Shown: positions 32,205 through 43,731, numbered from the stretch's first letter. The stretch: DNA of 64,000 bases from Melanopsichium pennsylvanicum (GCA_900208305.1 OAPG01000002.1:1240001-1304000), one strand, 5' to 3'. Notes: generated by a model from the letters alone, not told the origin. A program made the numbers and translations.

Positions 32205-33146
32205 GGGGGCTTGTGTTGCGAAGGCGCCACTGTAGGCCTTCGTAGGTGATGAAAGGTGTTCGCTGAGAAGCGGAACCTGTCTTTGTCCAATGCGTTGTTT
32301 GCTCGTGACAAGTCAGTGGGCGAGAGTGTAGTAGATGACCAACAAAGACTCTAGCAAAGCTGTAAGATGGACAAGAATGTGTTCTGGTGATGTCCGACGC
32401 TCAAGAAGAGGTTTTCTTTTCTTCTTCCTTCAGGGTCACTCTTCGAAATTTTCTCGAGCCACCAATCCAAAAAATAAAAATAAAACTAAAAAACATGCGA
32501 GTTCCGAGAAAAGGCTCAACACTAGCAGCTCAGAAATAAATAAAAATGTGGAGATTTGGAGAGCCAATTCTAAAGGCCGAAAGAAAGATATTTTCATTCC
32601 TTAGCATCTATTCTTAATAGACTCTAACATCTTGAACTTTTTTCTCACGCTATGGCCGGAGGCGTTATGGAGTAGCATCGGGACGGAAAGGCGTGGCCGA
32701 GACCGTTGTGGCTTCTGGACCGTGTGAGAAGCCACCAATTCTGGAACTTCTCTGACTTAGAATTTTCGGAGGTCAAACTTGTTTTAACGTACTCAAGGAT
32801 TCAGACGAAACATCGCCGTTCTGAATTACGAACGCACGGCGACAAAATTGTTTAGGAGATGGTCCATGGCTGTCGACCACTTCGATTGCAGTCATGTTGG
32901 CACATCAAGGACCATTTCGCTATCTTTGATACCGAAGGTTCGCTAGTTGGTCAAACGCATGGATTGAGGAATGTCACAGGAACAAGGTCAGAGTCATTCC
33001 CAGGTGCGTAGGCTTTTCGGTGTGGACATCGCCGCCCAACACACTTACGAACTCCTTTGCCGACCACTAAGAGACTGAGCCGAGGTACAAGCCGAAACAG
33101 GCTCACGACTACCGATTATGAGGGCAAGGCGACAACATCAGCGTGG

Positions 33147-33194
33147 ACGAGCACGAGGACGAGCACAAGTACGAGCACGAGGACGAGCACAAGT
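33147..33194. repeat. 24-bp tandem repeat, two copies
   Basis: ACGAGCACGAGG followed by ACGAGCACAAGT, the pair repeated exactly once more. Each 12-mer is itself a variant of the other. Confidence 0.95.
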
Positions 33195-35175
33195 ACGCAG
33201 CAACGTTGTGGCTCCATTGTTGATTCCGATCGGGTTTCATTTGGCACGGACCGGGTCAAGGCCCGGTGATCCAAAAAGTCGTACCGCCAAAGAAGGGGGA
33301 ACGGATCCTCTTCCGCCCCCCAAAAAAATTCTCGCATGGCAGCATATGACACTTCTCACAGCAATTACTGCTGCATGTGATTTGCTGTAGGTTGGTTGGT
33401 TTTTCCCGATCCCGTCGAATGCATCGACTCGTTGAGTTGGTTTCCGGCAAAGATAGCACGAATGGGCGCCCATGGGGATGAGGTGGTGGGTCCTGGTTCG
33501 CTTATCAGCAGCCCTGGACGGCTCGGCTCGGATTATGATGATACAGTGGGTTTTTTATTTTTGTCTCTAAATACAGAGTTGACGAAACAAGATGCGAGCC
33601 GAATCGACATCGCAGGATTGACCACCCGCGCACGCCTGCAGGCACCTGGCTCACGGTCTACAGTTGACTGTACTGTACTCGAGATCTGAACCGCTTAAAT
33701 GGTGAGCTGACTGTTTACCACGGAACAGGAAGGCAGGGGGAAATGCAAAGTGTAGTGTCGAGTCAGCTGGCAGCCCTTTTGGAAGCGGAACCACGTTTGG
33801 ATAGATACGGGGTGCGCCTGCTTGCATTATCCAAGGCACATACACGAGGTGCAGTTGCCATGTCGCAATGCTGAACAAAGGCTGCATTTCTTCTCTACAT
33901 TGACTATATGTGTTATGATACCATGCACGTACTGTACAGCCCTACGCCAAATATGGTGCTGGGACCCAAGATTCTTAAACAGCGTGCAGGAAGAGCTGCT
34001 GGTAATTCACCACGCTTTCAAAACACGATGAGTGTGCTCCTTGATTGTGGTGAGCTGTGGGGCATGACCCGCCCCTTCTTGGAAGTTGACGGTTTCAAGC
34101 CAAGCCTTTCTTTTTCTCCGATCTACAAAATCGAAGTACCTCGCTCTCTTTCTATTGCCTCTTTCGTGACCACAGTCTTGTCTTATTCAAGTGCGGCATT
34201 CATATCCTTGTACGTCTCGACAGATCATCGCGTCGACTGACCGCCTGGCGTGCACGTGGTTTCAAACAAGTGTGAAAAGTGTTTCACGTCGTTTCGAGGT
34301 GAAGTCAGACGAAGACAGGGCACAGTGAGTGAGCGGAGTGAGCGGGACTTCACAGCAAAACACAGAATCAAACTCGATACTGTAGCTCGATACTGTAGCC
34401 GATGCTTGACGCTACACAGTCGAGTCGAGCGGAAAACCGAGAAGAGAGTGATAGCAGTCCCAACGGCAAAACAACTGCTCTTACGAGTGAATGAGAGGTG
34501 TATGAGTTCGTCTCGCTTATGTGTTGCTGGATGCGGTTGGAACCCTCGAAATCTAGAAAATCAAAGAATAGAATCCAGAATACAGAATACGCAAATAAAT
34601 GTGGTATCGTGCAAAAAGACGGACAAAGAGCCTTCTGGAAATGTACTATCTTTTCCATGAAAGTCTCCGTTGTATTTCTCTTTTTTTTTCATTTTCTTTT
34701 TCAGTTGAAATCCGATGGCTGCGGTTGCAGAAAAGAGCCCCCGAATATGAGGGTCGCGTTTCTGGCTGAGCTGCAAGTAGTGTGACCAACCTGCACTTGA
34801 GCGGTTTTAACCGCACCATGTCTCGCGAGAAGTATTAGCGTGGATTGGGAGCTTCACATACAGTACCACAGACAAGGTTCAGCACCCAAAGTAAAGTGTA
34901 AGACAGCTGTCGGCCATCGGCTGCCCTGATTTTTGGTTGTTTTTTTATGATCCTGTTACTCTGTTGGCCTGTCTCGACTGCTGTCCTGGGTTCGCCCCAC
35001 CTGTCCGCTGCACGAGGTCAAGCCGAGTGTACTGTATGTCTTGGCATTTCACCGGTAGCCATACCTACATCGATTCGCACTCATCTTTGATCGTACAATC
35101 AACCCTCTCTCATCCATCATCACCACCACCTCTGCTTCTCGCTTCCTCGCTCGCTTTCTTCGTGTTCGATTTCTT

Positions 35176-35205
35176 TCCATTTTGGTCCATTTTGGTCCAT
35201 TTTGG
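35176..35205. repeat. 10-bp tandem repeat, three copies
   Basis: TCCATTTTGG three times in a row, followed by TCCA, in the leader region of the downstream gene. Confidence 0.95.
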
Positions 35206-36128
35206 TCCACCTCTCTTCCCGTCGTTATACATTACGTATTGCTGCGCCATCCACCTCCAACCTCCGCCTTTGCATTTCATAATTCCTTTTTGAACCGCCC
35301 ACTAGCGCGATCAGAGTGACTCGCTTCTCAATCCTTCGACCGTCACCTCATCAATTTGTATGCCATCTTTCATCAACTATTGGCAAAGCTCGCGTTGATC
35401 CAAAACATCAGCCTTGGTCGCGATCACTTCATCTCGTTGCCCCGCACTGTTTTCTTCATCCTCTTCACTCTCACATCTCAACCTCCACGCCAAATCAACG
35501 TGAGCCACACTATCAGCCAGAGTTTCCTCGCACGCTAAGATCTCGCTCATCCATCTCTTCTTCCACCCCGCCCTGAGCACAGACAACCCGCCAACTTCAC
35601 CATTTCGTGTCCATCTCGCTTTGCTCGCTATCTCTTCATTTGACGCGCATTCCGACAATAAGCTCCATTGCTCTACCCCTCCATTGGATCTTCTAGCAGT
35701 GCACATTGAAGCTGCTGTAAAATCTTGTGGGCCTACGAAAAACTCGCAGCAAAGCATCCTCTTCCTTCGCTTCCTCTGCCTTTCCCACCATCCAGCCTGC
35801 ATTTGCCAGATCCTGTTTCGACGTCTTGTGTTGTGATCGAAAGTGCTGCCTTGAGCACATTTCATCTCGCTTAAGGGTCCGCGGATCTCAAAAGCGCATT
35901 GCTAACCCGACACTGTCTTCTGCTAGACGAACATCGAATCGTTCCATACATGACAGCATCCAAAACTAGGTGAACGACGTCAACGATTGGAACCAGAGAC
36001 TAACTCCTGCAACGCTTGGGGAAGACGCTCTAGCTCTCTCCTTGGCCAGCGTTGATCGCAACTAGCTTTGTACACGAGGCTGGCGCTCGCCCAAAGTTGT
36101 CTTTGGTCTCACCCAACCCATCTTCGCA

Positions 36129-38726
36129 TTGCCTATGACAGTGTTTGATCCACACGTGATGACGAGCCCAGTGGACAACGACCTCACTCCGTCTGCCCCT
36201 GCTCAGACTTTTGCTCACATGCAAGAGCGCACGCGTCCACTCGGACCTAGTCGTGGCAATCAAAACGCAACTGTTGGCGCGACACAACCAAGGATGAATG
36301 GTACAACAGCCGCCGAACTCAAACCCATGCTTGAAGGTGGGCCAGCACCAGCCTTTTCAAAATCCTCTCTTTACGAGATTGGCCTGGTCGAAGGTCTCAC
36401 ACCGCCCGCGCTCGCATCGCTCTCGGCTGTCGGAACATCCCCGGTCGAAGTGAGCAGCGTCGTCACAGCCGGTCTCGAGATGGGCCTGGGTGTCAGTCTG
36501 GCCTCTTCCGCCCTCATGACTCATATTCCGGGCGCTCAAGCAGCAGCACTCTCTAGTCTTGCAGAGCCACGCTACTCTCGTCCACATCAAACTGCCTTCG
36601 AGCCGAAGTTACAAGATGGCTTCGAAACTGAAGTGTCGCCGACTTCCAGAGTCGACTTTGACCTTTCAGAAACCACTTCAGCTGCGGTTAGCCTACCTTA
36701 CCGCAACCGCGCGTATCAGAACCCCGACTTCGTCGAGGACGGCCCCGACGGTGACCTCCATCGAAGGCGTACAACGGGCGCTCGCCAAACGAAACAACGC
36801 ATGGAGCCCATGAGGCTGGGCCGTCACCATCGTGCTGATACGCACGACCCTATCATCTCATCCGAGCCGCCACCCACCAGTGCGGCAGAGATCGCAAAGC
36901 AGCAGTACTATCAGAACAACTACATTGCTTTCCGTAACGAGGCCAACATCCTCACCCACGGTCTGCCCAGCAGCTTCAACGCCGATGCGCCGCTGTCAGC
37001 CACAACGAGTGCCGAGCCGGAGCCATCCCTAGGAGGCCGGAGCAGCACGCACGCCCATGCCTCGTTCGGCGGAAGCACACAGCTTGAAACTCCTTCAATC
37101 GGCGACAAAGCTATGCTCTCTCCAGATTCGCACCATCCCATGTCTGGCAATCCGTTTGCGACAGCCACCACTTCTTCCAGCCCGGTTCAATATGGCACGC
37201 ACGCTAACGACGCGGCTGGCTGGAAGTCGATCAAACGTGACCTCGCTGCTGGAGCCCACGGACCGACGCAAGCTGCATTGCTCGGTCTAGGAGGCGGCAG
37301 TCACTTCGGTCCCGGTGTCCGCGCCAAGGTCTCTGAGGTATTGCCACACCTTGTTTCCAGCATTCCACTGTCAGGTGAGGAGGGCGAGACGATCACCATT
37401 GCAGAATACGGGAGCCTCAACACCAGATCGATCAACCTGATGCAGCCTATCATCTCATCCTTTGTTGAAAAGGCGCACGCCGATACGCCCAGAAGGGAGA
37501 TGGTCAAGGGTGAGGACGCCGGGGACTACTTCCCCGGGCTCGAGGGCGCTGCATCGCTGCGATCGATTCTTGGCGTCGATGCCTCGGCCGACTACCCTTG
37601 CAAGGTCAACTTCTCAATCATCCACGAGGACTCGCCACAAGCCGACTTTCGCCCCTTGTCGCAGATGCTCGAATCGAACCCAGAATCGTATCTCCATCCG
37701 CAGTGGCAGGCAACCCACGAACCTCCGTTGCACAATGCCATCTTCCCGAGTTTTGTCTCTAGGCCGTTTGCATCACGCATCGCTCCACCCTCCACATTGC
37801 ATCTGGGCATCAGCTTGATGGACTTGCACTGGTCGCACACACCAAGGAACCCAACAGTGTCGCTGTCTACATCGGCGCATGCCGAGCTCGCTGCGTTCTT
37901 TACCGCCAGGGCGCATGAGTTCCGCAAAGGCGGGGTGATCGTGATCGCATTCATTGCTCGATCCGAGGACAGCAACGTCGTCTTGCCAGATCGACCGAGG
38001 TCCACTGTTCACCCGCTTGGCTCCACGGAAACGGAGCGCTCTGCAGCGTCGCTTGCTTCCCACAGCGGCGTTGTTGACCCGCACGCGCCCGATGAACGCT
38101 CCCGCATCCCGATGCTACGCAAGGAGCGAAGGCGATCCAACTCATCACCCGACCGACCCTCCATTGCGAGCAACTGCCACTCAGCAGACACGGTTCAGCG
38201 ACCCTCGGATATCTGGTCCACGCTCACCAACACACTCGCCCCATGTCTTCAGCGCCTCGTGTCGTGTGGCATGCTCAAGAGCGACGTCGCTCGCCACCTC
38301 CTCAGCCTACCCATGCACGCACGCACACCGCGCCAAACGCGCAACGTGCTCAAGTCGGTCAAGCATCTTTGGAAGGTCGAGTGGAGCTGTGGTCTTGGAG
38401 ACGAGCCTGTTGCTGCCGATGCTGCGCCGGCCTTGCCCTGCGAGGCTGAGCCGCTGCGCCTCCCGCATCCCGCATGGAAGGCGCTGCAAGCGGGCACGCT
38501 CTCCCGCGTCGCCTTCGCCGAGCACATGATCCAGCTATTCAAGAACCTCTACGAGTCGCACTTCCGCGCTATCCTGCGCGAGAAGGCCAACCTCAGCAAA
38601 GGCGCTGTCGAGTTCGTGCTCGACTCGCTGTGGGACGTCCTGCAGTCGAGGATCGATGATCAGGAACCATGCCCGATCGCCGAGTGCGAGCTCGAGGTTC
38701 AGGTCGTTGCCTTACGTCGCATCTAA
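36129..38726 (+). CDS. Protein with divergent SABATH-type (carboxyl) methyltransferase region
   Basis: Intronless, 865 aa. Residues 1-~390 are low-complexity and probably disordered. From about 400 the order of blocks follows the plant SABATH family of SAM-dependent carboxyl methyltransferases: PHLVSSIPLSG, then ITIAEYGSLNTRSINLMQPI (place of motif I, plants DLGCSSGPN), NFSIIHEDSPQADFRPLSQML (plants FLNDLPGNDFN), FPSFVSRPFASRIAPPSTLH (plants PGSFYGRLFP.SLH), then LGISLMDLHWS (plants SSYSLHWLS). The distal part has FFTARAHEFRKGGVIVIAFIAR, fitting the strand after helix D. The Gly-rich SAM loop is poorly kept, so activity and substrate are unknown. Residues ~620-680 are a Ser/Arg-rich insert. 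The start at 36129 is the first long-frame ATG; a second Met is three codons inside. Confidence 0.6.
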   Translation: MPMTVFDPHVMTSPVDNDLTPSAPAQTFAHMQERTRPLGPSRGNQNATVGATQPRMNGTTAAELKPMLEGGPAPAFSKSSLYEIGLVEGLTPPALASLSAVGTSPVEVSSVVTAGLEMGLGVSLASSALMTHIPGAQAAALSSLAEPRYSRPHQTAFEPKLQDGFETEVSPTSRVDFDLSETTSAAVSLPYRNRAYQNPDFVEDGPDGDLHRRRTTGARQTKQRMEPMRLGRHHRADTHDPIISSEPPPTSAAEIAKQQYYQNNYIAFRNEANILTHGLPSSFNADAPLSATTSAEPEPSLGGRSSTHAHASFGGSTQLETPSIGDKAMLSPDSHHPMSGNPFATATTSSSPVQYGTHANDAAGWKSIKRDLAAGAHGPTQAALLGLGGGSHFGPGVRAKVSEVLPHLVSSIPLSGEEGETITIAEYGSLNTRSINLMQPIISSFVEKAHADTPRREMVKGEDAGDYFPGLEGAASLRSILGVDASADYPCKVNFSIIHEDSPQADFRPLSQMLESNPESYLHPQWQATHEPPLHNAIFPSFVSRPFASRIAPPSTLHLGISLMDLHWSHTPRNPTVSLSTSAHAELAAFFTARAHEFRKGGVIVIAFIARSEDSNVVLPDRPRSTVHPLGSTETERSAASLASHSGVVDPHAPDERSRIPMLRKERRRSNSSPDRPSIASNCHSADTVQRPSDIWSTLTNTLAPCLQRLVSCGMLKSDVARHLLSLPMHARTPRQTRNVLKSVKHLWKVEWSCGLGDEPVAADAAPALPCEAEPLRLPHPAWKALQAGTLSRVAFAEHMIQLFKNLYESHFRAILREKANLSKGAVEFVLDSLWDVLQSRIDDQEPCPIAECELEVQVVALRRI

Positions 38727-39611
38727 TATCATGCTCTCAAATTGTGTCAGGTACGATCGAATCAGTCACCGGACGATTCTTCATGTGTAGCTTTCCCTGT
38801 AACTTCTCACCCACCTAACCTCCAAGTGTCACCGCTCCCCTGGGATTTTGCCTTTTTGTCACCGTCACCGTCACTGTCTCTCATCTCATGTATCCAACTC
38901 GTTTTGCATCCGCATTCTCTTATTTTTCATGAATGGTTCATTTCATCAACTCCATCTTTGAATATTGCTCACCTTCTATTAAGCTTATGATACATGATCA
39001 TAGAGGTGTGGTTTGCCCCGATCTTGTGTCAGTATCGTACGGCGTTGTGCACTGATGAATTGATTGAGGTTGTGCAAAATTCGGATCTCGGTCTGATTAG
39101 ACGAAATTGAGCGCGTCAGGGGACGAGCTCGGGGTGCAACCGAGTGACCGCAGAACTCCACATGGGGCTACACACACGCACACACACATGTGCATGCATC
39201 GCCTTCTCCTCTCCCTAAATTGTTCTCCACCACCAAACGACCCTTCAACTGAAGGTAGCAGATAGTGACGCTGCCACACCATTCGATCTGCCCCAACTAC
39301 ACCTTGCTCAGATTGCGTCTACTATCTGCACTTCGCAGTCTCTGTTGTCGATCTGAGATCTGACTTCAAGCCGAAGTTATCAGATAGAGACTCAGTTCGT
39401 TTCATCTTTTCATATTCGCTCAGCCCTTTTGGCTCATGCCTTGACTCGGACCTTTGCATGGACTGTTTCCTTGTTATACTGCGTCTTTCCATCTTTCAGC
39501 ATCTCGACCTGACTCAATGACTGGATAGAACGCATTCGCTGCGCAAACGAGCGGAAAAACGCAGGTTGGAAAGTCAGAAAGCTGGCGTCGACACGAGAGC
39601 TACCCGCCAAG
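38727..39611. other. Spacer between the SABATH-like gene and VAC1
   Basis: 885 bases holding a 3' UTR and the VAC1 promoter. It includes a CA-type microsatellite near 39172-39190. No gene is seen. Confidence 0.45.
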
Positions 39612-42179
39612 ATGACAATCGGAGACGCAGCTGGAGCATCTTCCTCCTCACCATCATCGTCATCCAAGCGCCTCTCGTACGTGCCTTATCAACGCAAAGG
39701 TCACCAGCGAAATGCATCCGGAGCTTCTCAGATCTCAACTTTCTCTCCTGAGTCGGAGCCCAAGCTGGTCCGTCCTACATCGGAAAGTGCTTCGGCATCA
39801 ACCCGTCCGAACACAGATTCGAACTCAAGCGAGAGCGGCGGATTGAAGCCGAGAATTGAAACCAGCACACGAGATCGATTGCCAACTTCTTCGACACCTT
39901 TGCGTTCCCAGTCAACGTTGTCCCGCACCGGGTCGACATTGAGTCGCCCAGCTATCGCTTCACCCTTGGCGCAGGTCGCTGGAATACTTCGACCCAATCA
40001 CGATCTTGATGCGCCTCCGCCACCATTGCGAGTGGCTTCGAAGCTGGATGCGGGCAAACCTCAATCTACCAACACGGCTGCTACCAGCAATCGTGTGTCG
40101 TCTTCCATCTCCCGCGCCCAGCCATCGACCGGCTCATCAGCATCACAACAGTTCACAGCAATTTCTCATGGTCGGAGTGCAAGCACCGCGTCAACTTCCA
40201 CCGTGCACGCGATCGAGCCTCCATGCTCGCCCCAGAAACAGCCAGAGACTCCGCGCACATCAAGGGGATTGCAGCACAGTCGCACCACCTCTGTGGCCGG
40301 ACAGAGCTCCGCTAATGGCGCCAATGCAGGAAGCGTCAGCTGTGATGGTGGCACGAATAAGGATTTTAGTGCAGCGTCCAGTGTCCCTGGATCCAGCAGA
40401 GCTTCGTCCAACGTTGGAAGCCCACTCGGCAGCCGATCCTCGACGCCCATCGTTGGCGCTTCCGGGACATCGATTCCAGCCCATGTCAATTCATATGCAG
40501 CGCTTTTAGCAGCTCAGACCAAACTTGGACCCATCCCGGTCCCTCAAGGAGTTGCTCTGGCCCAAGCAGCAGGTTCCAACTCGTCGAGCCAGCAAATGGC
40601 CCTACCTACCTCTGACGGCCGAGCCACAGCATATCGATCCGGCTTCCAGCCCAAAGGAGTGCTGCGCTTGCGCACCCCCGAGTTCGTCGAGCTGCGGCGC
40701 AAAGGCAGAAGCGAAGGGGAGATGCAAGCCCAGCGTATGGACCGTCGCCTGGCAAAACTCAATGCGATCCACTTTGCACCCATCAATGATACCGAAAAGT
40801 CTCCCAACTCCTCCAAAAAGTCGTCTTTTATCGACTTAGATCTGGATGAGCTGAAACGAGACCCAAGCAGTATCATCAGAAAGGGCGGCAACGAGCTATG
40901 GACCTCCTTCCGAGCGCGCGGTCGAGGCGTAGATCCCGCCATTCGCCAAGCAGAACAGAGCATAGTCAATTGGCAAGATGACGCTGAAGCGAAAGCTTGT
41001 CCCATCTGCTCCACACCTTTTAGCTTCACTGTTCGCAAGCACCACTGCAGACTGTGTGGGCGAGTGGTTTGTGCTTCGCCACATCTTATTCGCTTAGCAT
41101 GGGCGGACCAAGTCGGACCAGGCACAACGGGTAAGACATTGACAACGGAAGAACGAGCTGCGCTGGATGCAAAGTGCTCAGGCAACATCGTTGCCGACCC
41201 TATCTCTGGACGAATTACAGAAGTCAAAGAAGGCGTTCCCACTCCGCAGACTAAGGCTGGGTCTAGCAGTGCTCCGTCGAAAGGAGTTCGCATCTGCCTT
41301 GACTGCAAGTCGATTGTGAGGAAGAGGCAGTACATGATGAACGATGAACCCCTGCCGGTCTTCATCAAACTCTATCAAGCGCTGATGCGAGTGCAGAAAG
41401 AGATCGAACAGTCGCTGCCGGAATTCCAAGAGATGGTGCTTGGTCTACAGAAGCAAGATCAGACCGCTGCTTTGGGCTCGAGTATCCGAGCCAACATCGA
41501 GCTACAGAGGGATGCGGTGCAAGCGAGAAAGCAATTGTTGGCAAACTTTGCCACTTATGACGAGTTAGCAAAGCGTATCCGTGCGTTGCCAGTGGGTGAC
41601 AAATGCAATGCGGTGGGTCATAGCGATGCAGCGCAGGAGAGGATCCAACACGCCATTTTTACACGTGCGAACCTCTTCTTGCAGCAGAACATGCTGCCTT
41701 TGCAAAGCCTGCCTAAGCCGGGAAGTCGGAAGACTAGCAAGGAAGATGGTGGATCCGATTCGACGGGATCGACACCGAGCTCGCCAGGACCGGCGAGTCC
41801 ACGAATTGCACCACGACGAGGAGGAGGTGGGGGCCAACATGCGAACAAAGGATCCATAAGCTCACTCGCGAGCATCCGTTCGCTGTTTGGCGGAGGTGCT
41901 GGTAGTGTTCGCTCGAATGCCCCAGCTGGTTTGGACGAGGGGCTGGATACAGACGACGTCGACCAAGACGGCGAGACAGATAAGGCAACCCCCGAAGAGC
42001 TTAAGGAACAGCTGAAGGTGTTGCTGGAGCAAGAGAAGCTGGTGGCAGACTATGTCGAGAGTGCAGCCAAGGCGAGAAAGTTTGAGGATGCAAAGATGTT
42101 GAAGAAGAGTCATGACGAGTTGTGCAAGGAGATTCTCAGGATTCAGCGGCGTTTAGTCGTGTCTGGTAAGGGCCGATGA
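39612..42179 (+). CDS. VAC1: FYVE-domain endosomal fusion protein, Vac1/Pep7 (rabenosyn-5 type)
   Basis: Intronless, 855 aa. Vac1/Pep7 binds phosphatidylinositol 3-phosphate and Rab5-type GTPases and, with Vps45, drives fusion at endosomes. The first ~300 residues are Ser/Thr-rich and disordered. A conserved region (YRSGFQPKGVLRLRTPEFVELR, ~337-365) precedes ACPICSTPFSFTVRKHHCRLCGRVVC, the FYVE zinc finger with its basic RKHHCR lipid-binding motif (~457-480). About 70 residues intervene before the last Cys pair (VRICLDCKSIV, ~560), an insertion also known from Vac1 orthologs. A helical part follows (LPVFIKLYQALMRVQKEIEQSLP). The C-terminal EELKEQLKVLLEQEKLVADY...ILRIQRRL is a rabenosyn-like Rab-binding coiled coil. 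Confidence 0.87.
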   Translation: MTIGDAAGASSSSPSSSSKRLSYVPYQRKGHQRNASGASQISTFSPESEPKLVRPTSESASASTRPNTDSNSSESGGLKPRIETSTRDRLPTSSTPLRSQSTLSRTGSTLSRPAIASPLAQVAGILRPNHDLDAPPPPLRVASKLDAGKPQSTNTAATSNRVSSSISRAQPSTGSSASQQFTAISHGRSASTASTSTVHAIEPPCSPQKQPETPRTSRGLQHSRTTSVAGQSSANGANAGSVSCDGGTNKDFSAASSVPGSSRASSNVGSPLGSRSSTPIVGASGTSIPAHVNSYAALLAAQTKLGPIPVPQGVALAQAAGSNSSSQQMALPTSDGRATAYRSGFQPKGVLRLRTPEFVELRRKGRSEGEMQAQRMDRRLAKLNAIHFAPINDTEKSPNSSKKSSFIDLDLDELKRDPSSIIRKGGNELWTSFRARGRGVDPAIRQAEQSIVNWQDDAEAKACPICSTPFSFTVRKHHCRLCGRVVCASPHLIRLAWADQVGPGTTGKTLTTEERAALDAKCSGNIVADPISGRITEVKEGVPTPQTKAGSSSAPSKGVRICLDCKSIVRKRQYMMNDEPLPVFIKLYQALMRVQKEIEQSLPEFQEMVLGLQKQDQTAALGSSIRANIELQRDAVQARKQLLANFATYDELAKRIRALPVGDKCNAVGHSDAAQERIQHAIFTRANLFLQQNMLPLQSLPKPGSRKTSKEDGGSDSTGSTPSSPGPASPRIAPRRGGGGGQHANKGSISSLASIRSLFGGGAGSVRSNAPAGLDEGLDTDDVDQDGETDKATPEELKEQLKVLLEQEKLVADYVESAAKARKFEDAKMLKKSHDELCKEILRIQRRLVVSGKGR

Positions 42180-43731
42180 GTAAGTGGAATATCACAGTAG
42201 ATGATTGTCTCATTGCGGTCTGTAGATGCTTGCCACAGAGGATACTTGTTCAAATGCCAGCATCGAGGACAGTTTTTTGACAGCGCTGCGCAAAATTGAT
42301 TGGACAATCGCCAAGCTTGTCATTGATCAGAGTCTCTTGCATCTGTGCGGAGAGTGGTACTTGTGTTGCAGACCTTGGACCCGATCGGTGACTGTGACAT
42401 CGAGCTCAGGTCTGTACGTGAGGGCTGTTTTCTGCCAATATGAAGACCGAAGGATGGGCATTGAAGTGAGCACTAGATTCTGCATTGGTGTTCTGTCGAG
42501 CCTCCATTGGGTTTGTCGTCATCTCAAAAACTGATACAAGGGGCCTTTCTTCGTCCTCCCTTGGGTGTAGTCATGATAAGGAATAGCCGAATTTGATCTG
42601 GACGCGAGAGCTTGAGTACTTGATGCGCTGTCGCTTCTTGGGTCGGTCTCACTGAAGAGTACTGTGTTTGTTCCTTTAGGTGTAATGCTCAAGAGAAAGC
42701 TGGCATCCATTACGCAGCTCACAGCTTCTTAAAACTAGACTTTTTATTTTCTCTCTTTTCTGCCCTCTTTTTCACCTTTCCCTTTGTTGAGACGACTAAC
42801 GAGAAACAGTTTAATAATAACAATAATATTACGACATTACAAAATTGAATTTCCATTTTGCGCGAATATTTCCTTTTTTTCATTTTCATTTTCCTTTGCA
42901 AACCAAACAAATATCAGACAGGGCCTGACCGTAACGCAACAATCCACTCCAATAAAGTCAACTTTCTCTGTCAATACTAGCATTTCGACCTTTCAAATGA
43001 CCAAGACTGATTGTGGTTTTGATCCCGAAGCTGGTTGGTGAAAGGAAAGACGTGGCTTGAGAGAGGGCATCCACAGTAGGATGAAGGAGGAGCAGAGTGC
43101 GTGCGCATCGAGCTTGATTTTACAACTTACCATACCATTTCACGCCACTTTCTTGTAAACCTTTGAATCTGGTAAAGTTGCTCTCAGCTCAAGTGCCTCG
43201 CCTGTCTGGTTGCGCGACTCAGAATCCCACAGACGAGGAATTTTGATTTGATTTGATTTGATTTGATTTGATTTGATTTGAGCCCGTAATTTTTTGTTGG
43301 CTCAGCATTTGAAAAAAAGGAAAAAGAAAAAAAAAAAAACAAAAAAGAGGCACGCCTTTTTAATTTTATGGAAATGCCCCCCCTTTTTGGTTTAGATCTT
43401 GGCCTGTCGCGCTCGCATCCATCCGTCCCCGCATACCACCAACATTTCGCACCTCTGGTCATCTATCATCATCCCTTTACTCATATCAGCATCTCGTGTG
43501 GCTCTCAAACACACGTTCTGGGTGTTCGCACACATTTTCGCACTGCTTCACTGGGACCCTTGACACTTTTACGTTGGGTCATCGCGTCACGGTAGTGCTG
43601 TTCCGACTTCCGGCACCTTCACGCGTTAGCTGTCCCTCTCTGCCCTCGCCAACATCAACACCATCACTAATAAGGTCGCCGTCGCCGTCACCATCATCAC
43701 CGCCTGCACCGCCCGTGCATAAACAAGCACG
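42180..43731. other. Spacer between VAC1 and the zinc-finger/AT-hook gene
   Basis: 1.55 kb without a supported gene. A frame of 102 codons at 42226-42534 shows no signature. The ATTTG repeat lies at 43246-43280, followed by an A-rich tract around 43315-43346 and a C/T-rich leader up to the next start codon. Confidence 0.45.
43246..43280. repeat. ATTTG pentanucleotide microsatellite, seven copies
   Basis: Seven perfect ATTTG units preceded by TTTTG, about 450 bases upstream of the zinc-finger/AT-hook gene. Confidence 0.95.

Larger units (their letters stand above)
32205..36128. promoter_or_regulatory. 3.9-kb divergent spacer NAT10 / SABATH-like gene
   Basis: No supported gene. It holds the NAT10 promoter at the left and a long pyrimidine-rich leader of the SABATH-like gene at the right (about 35.0-36.1 kb) with several upstream ATGs. 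Short tandem repeats lie at 33147-33194 and 35176-35205. Six copies of TACTGTA or its complement lie between 33671 and 35036. A minus-strand frame of 162 codons at 35377-35865 is the complement of the pyrimidine-rich leader and is not believed. Confidence 0.45.

Noticed and set aside
35377..35865. 162-codon minus-strand frame in the leader of the SABATH-like gene
   Set aside because: It is the complement of a pyrimidine-rich leader, which depletes stop codons on that strand. No domain is seen.
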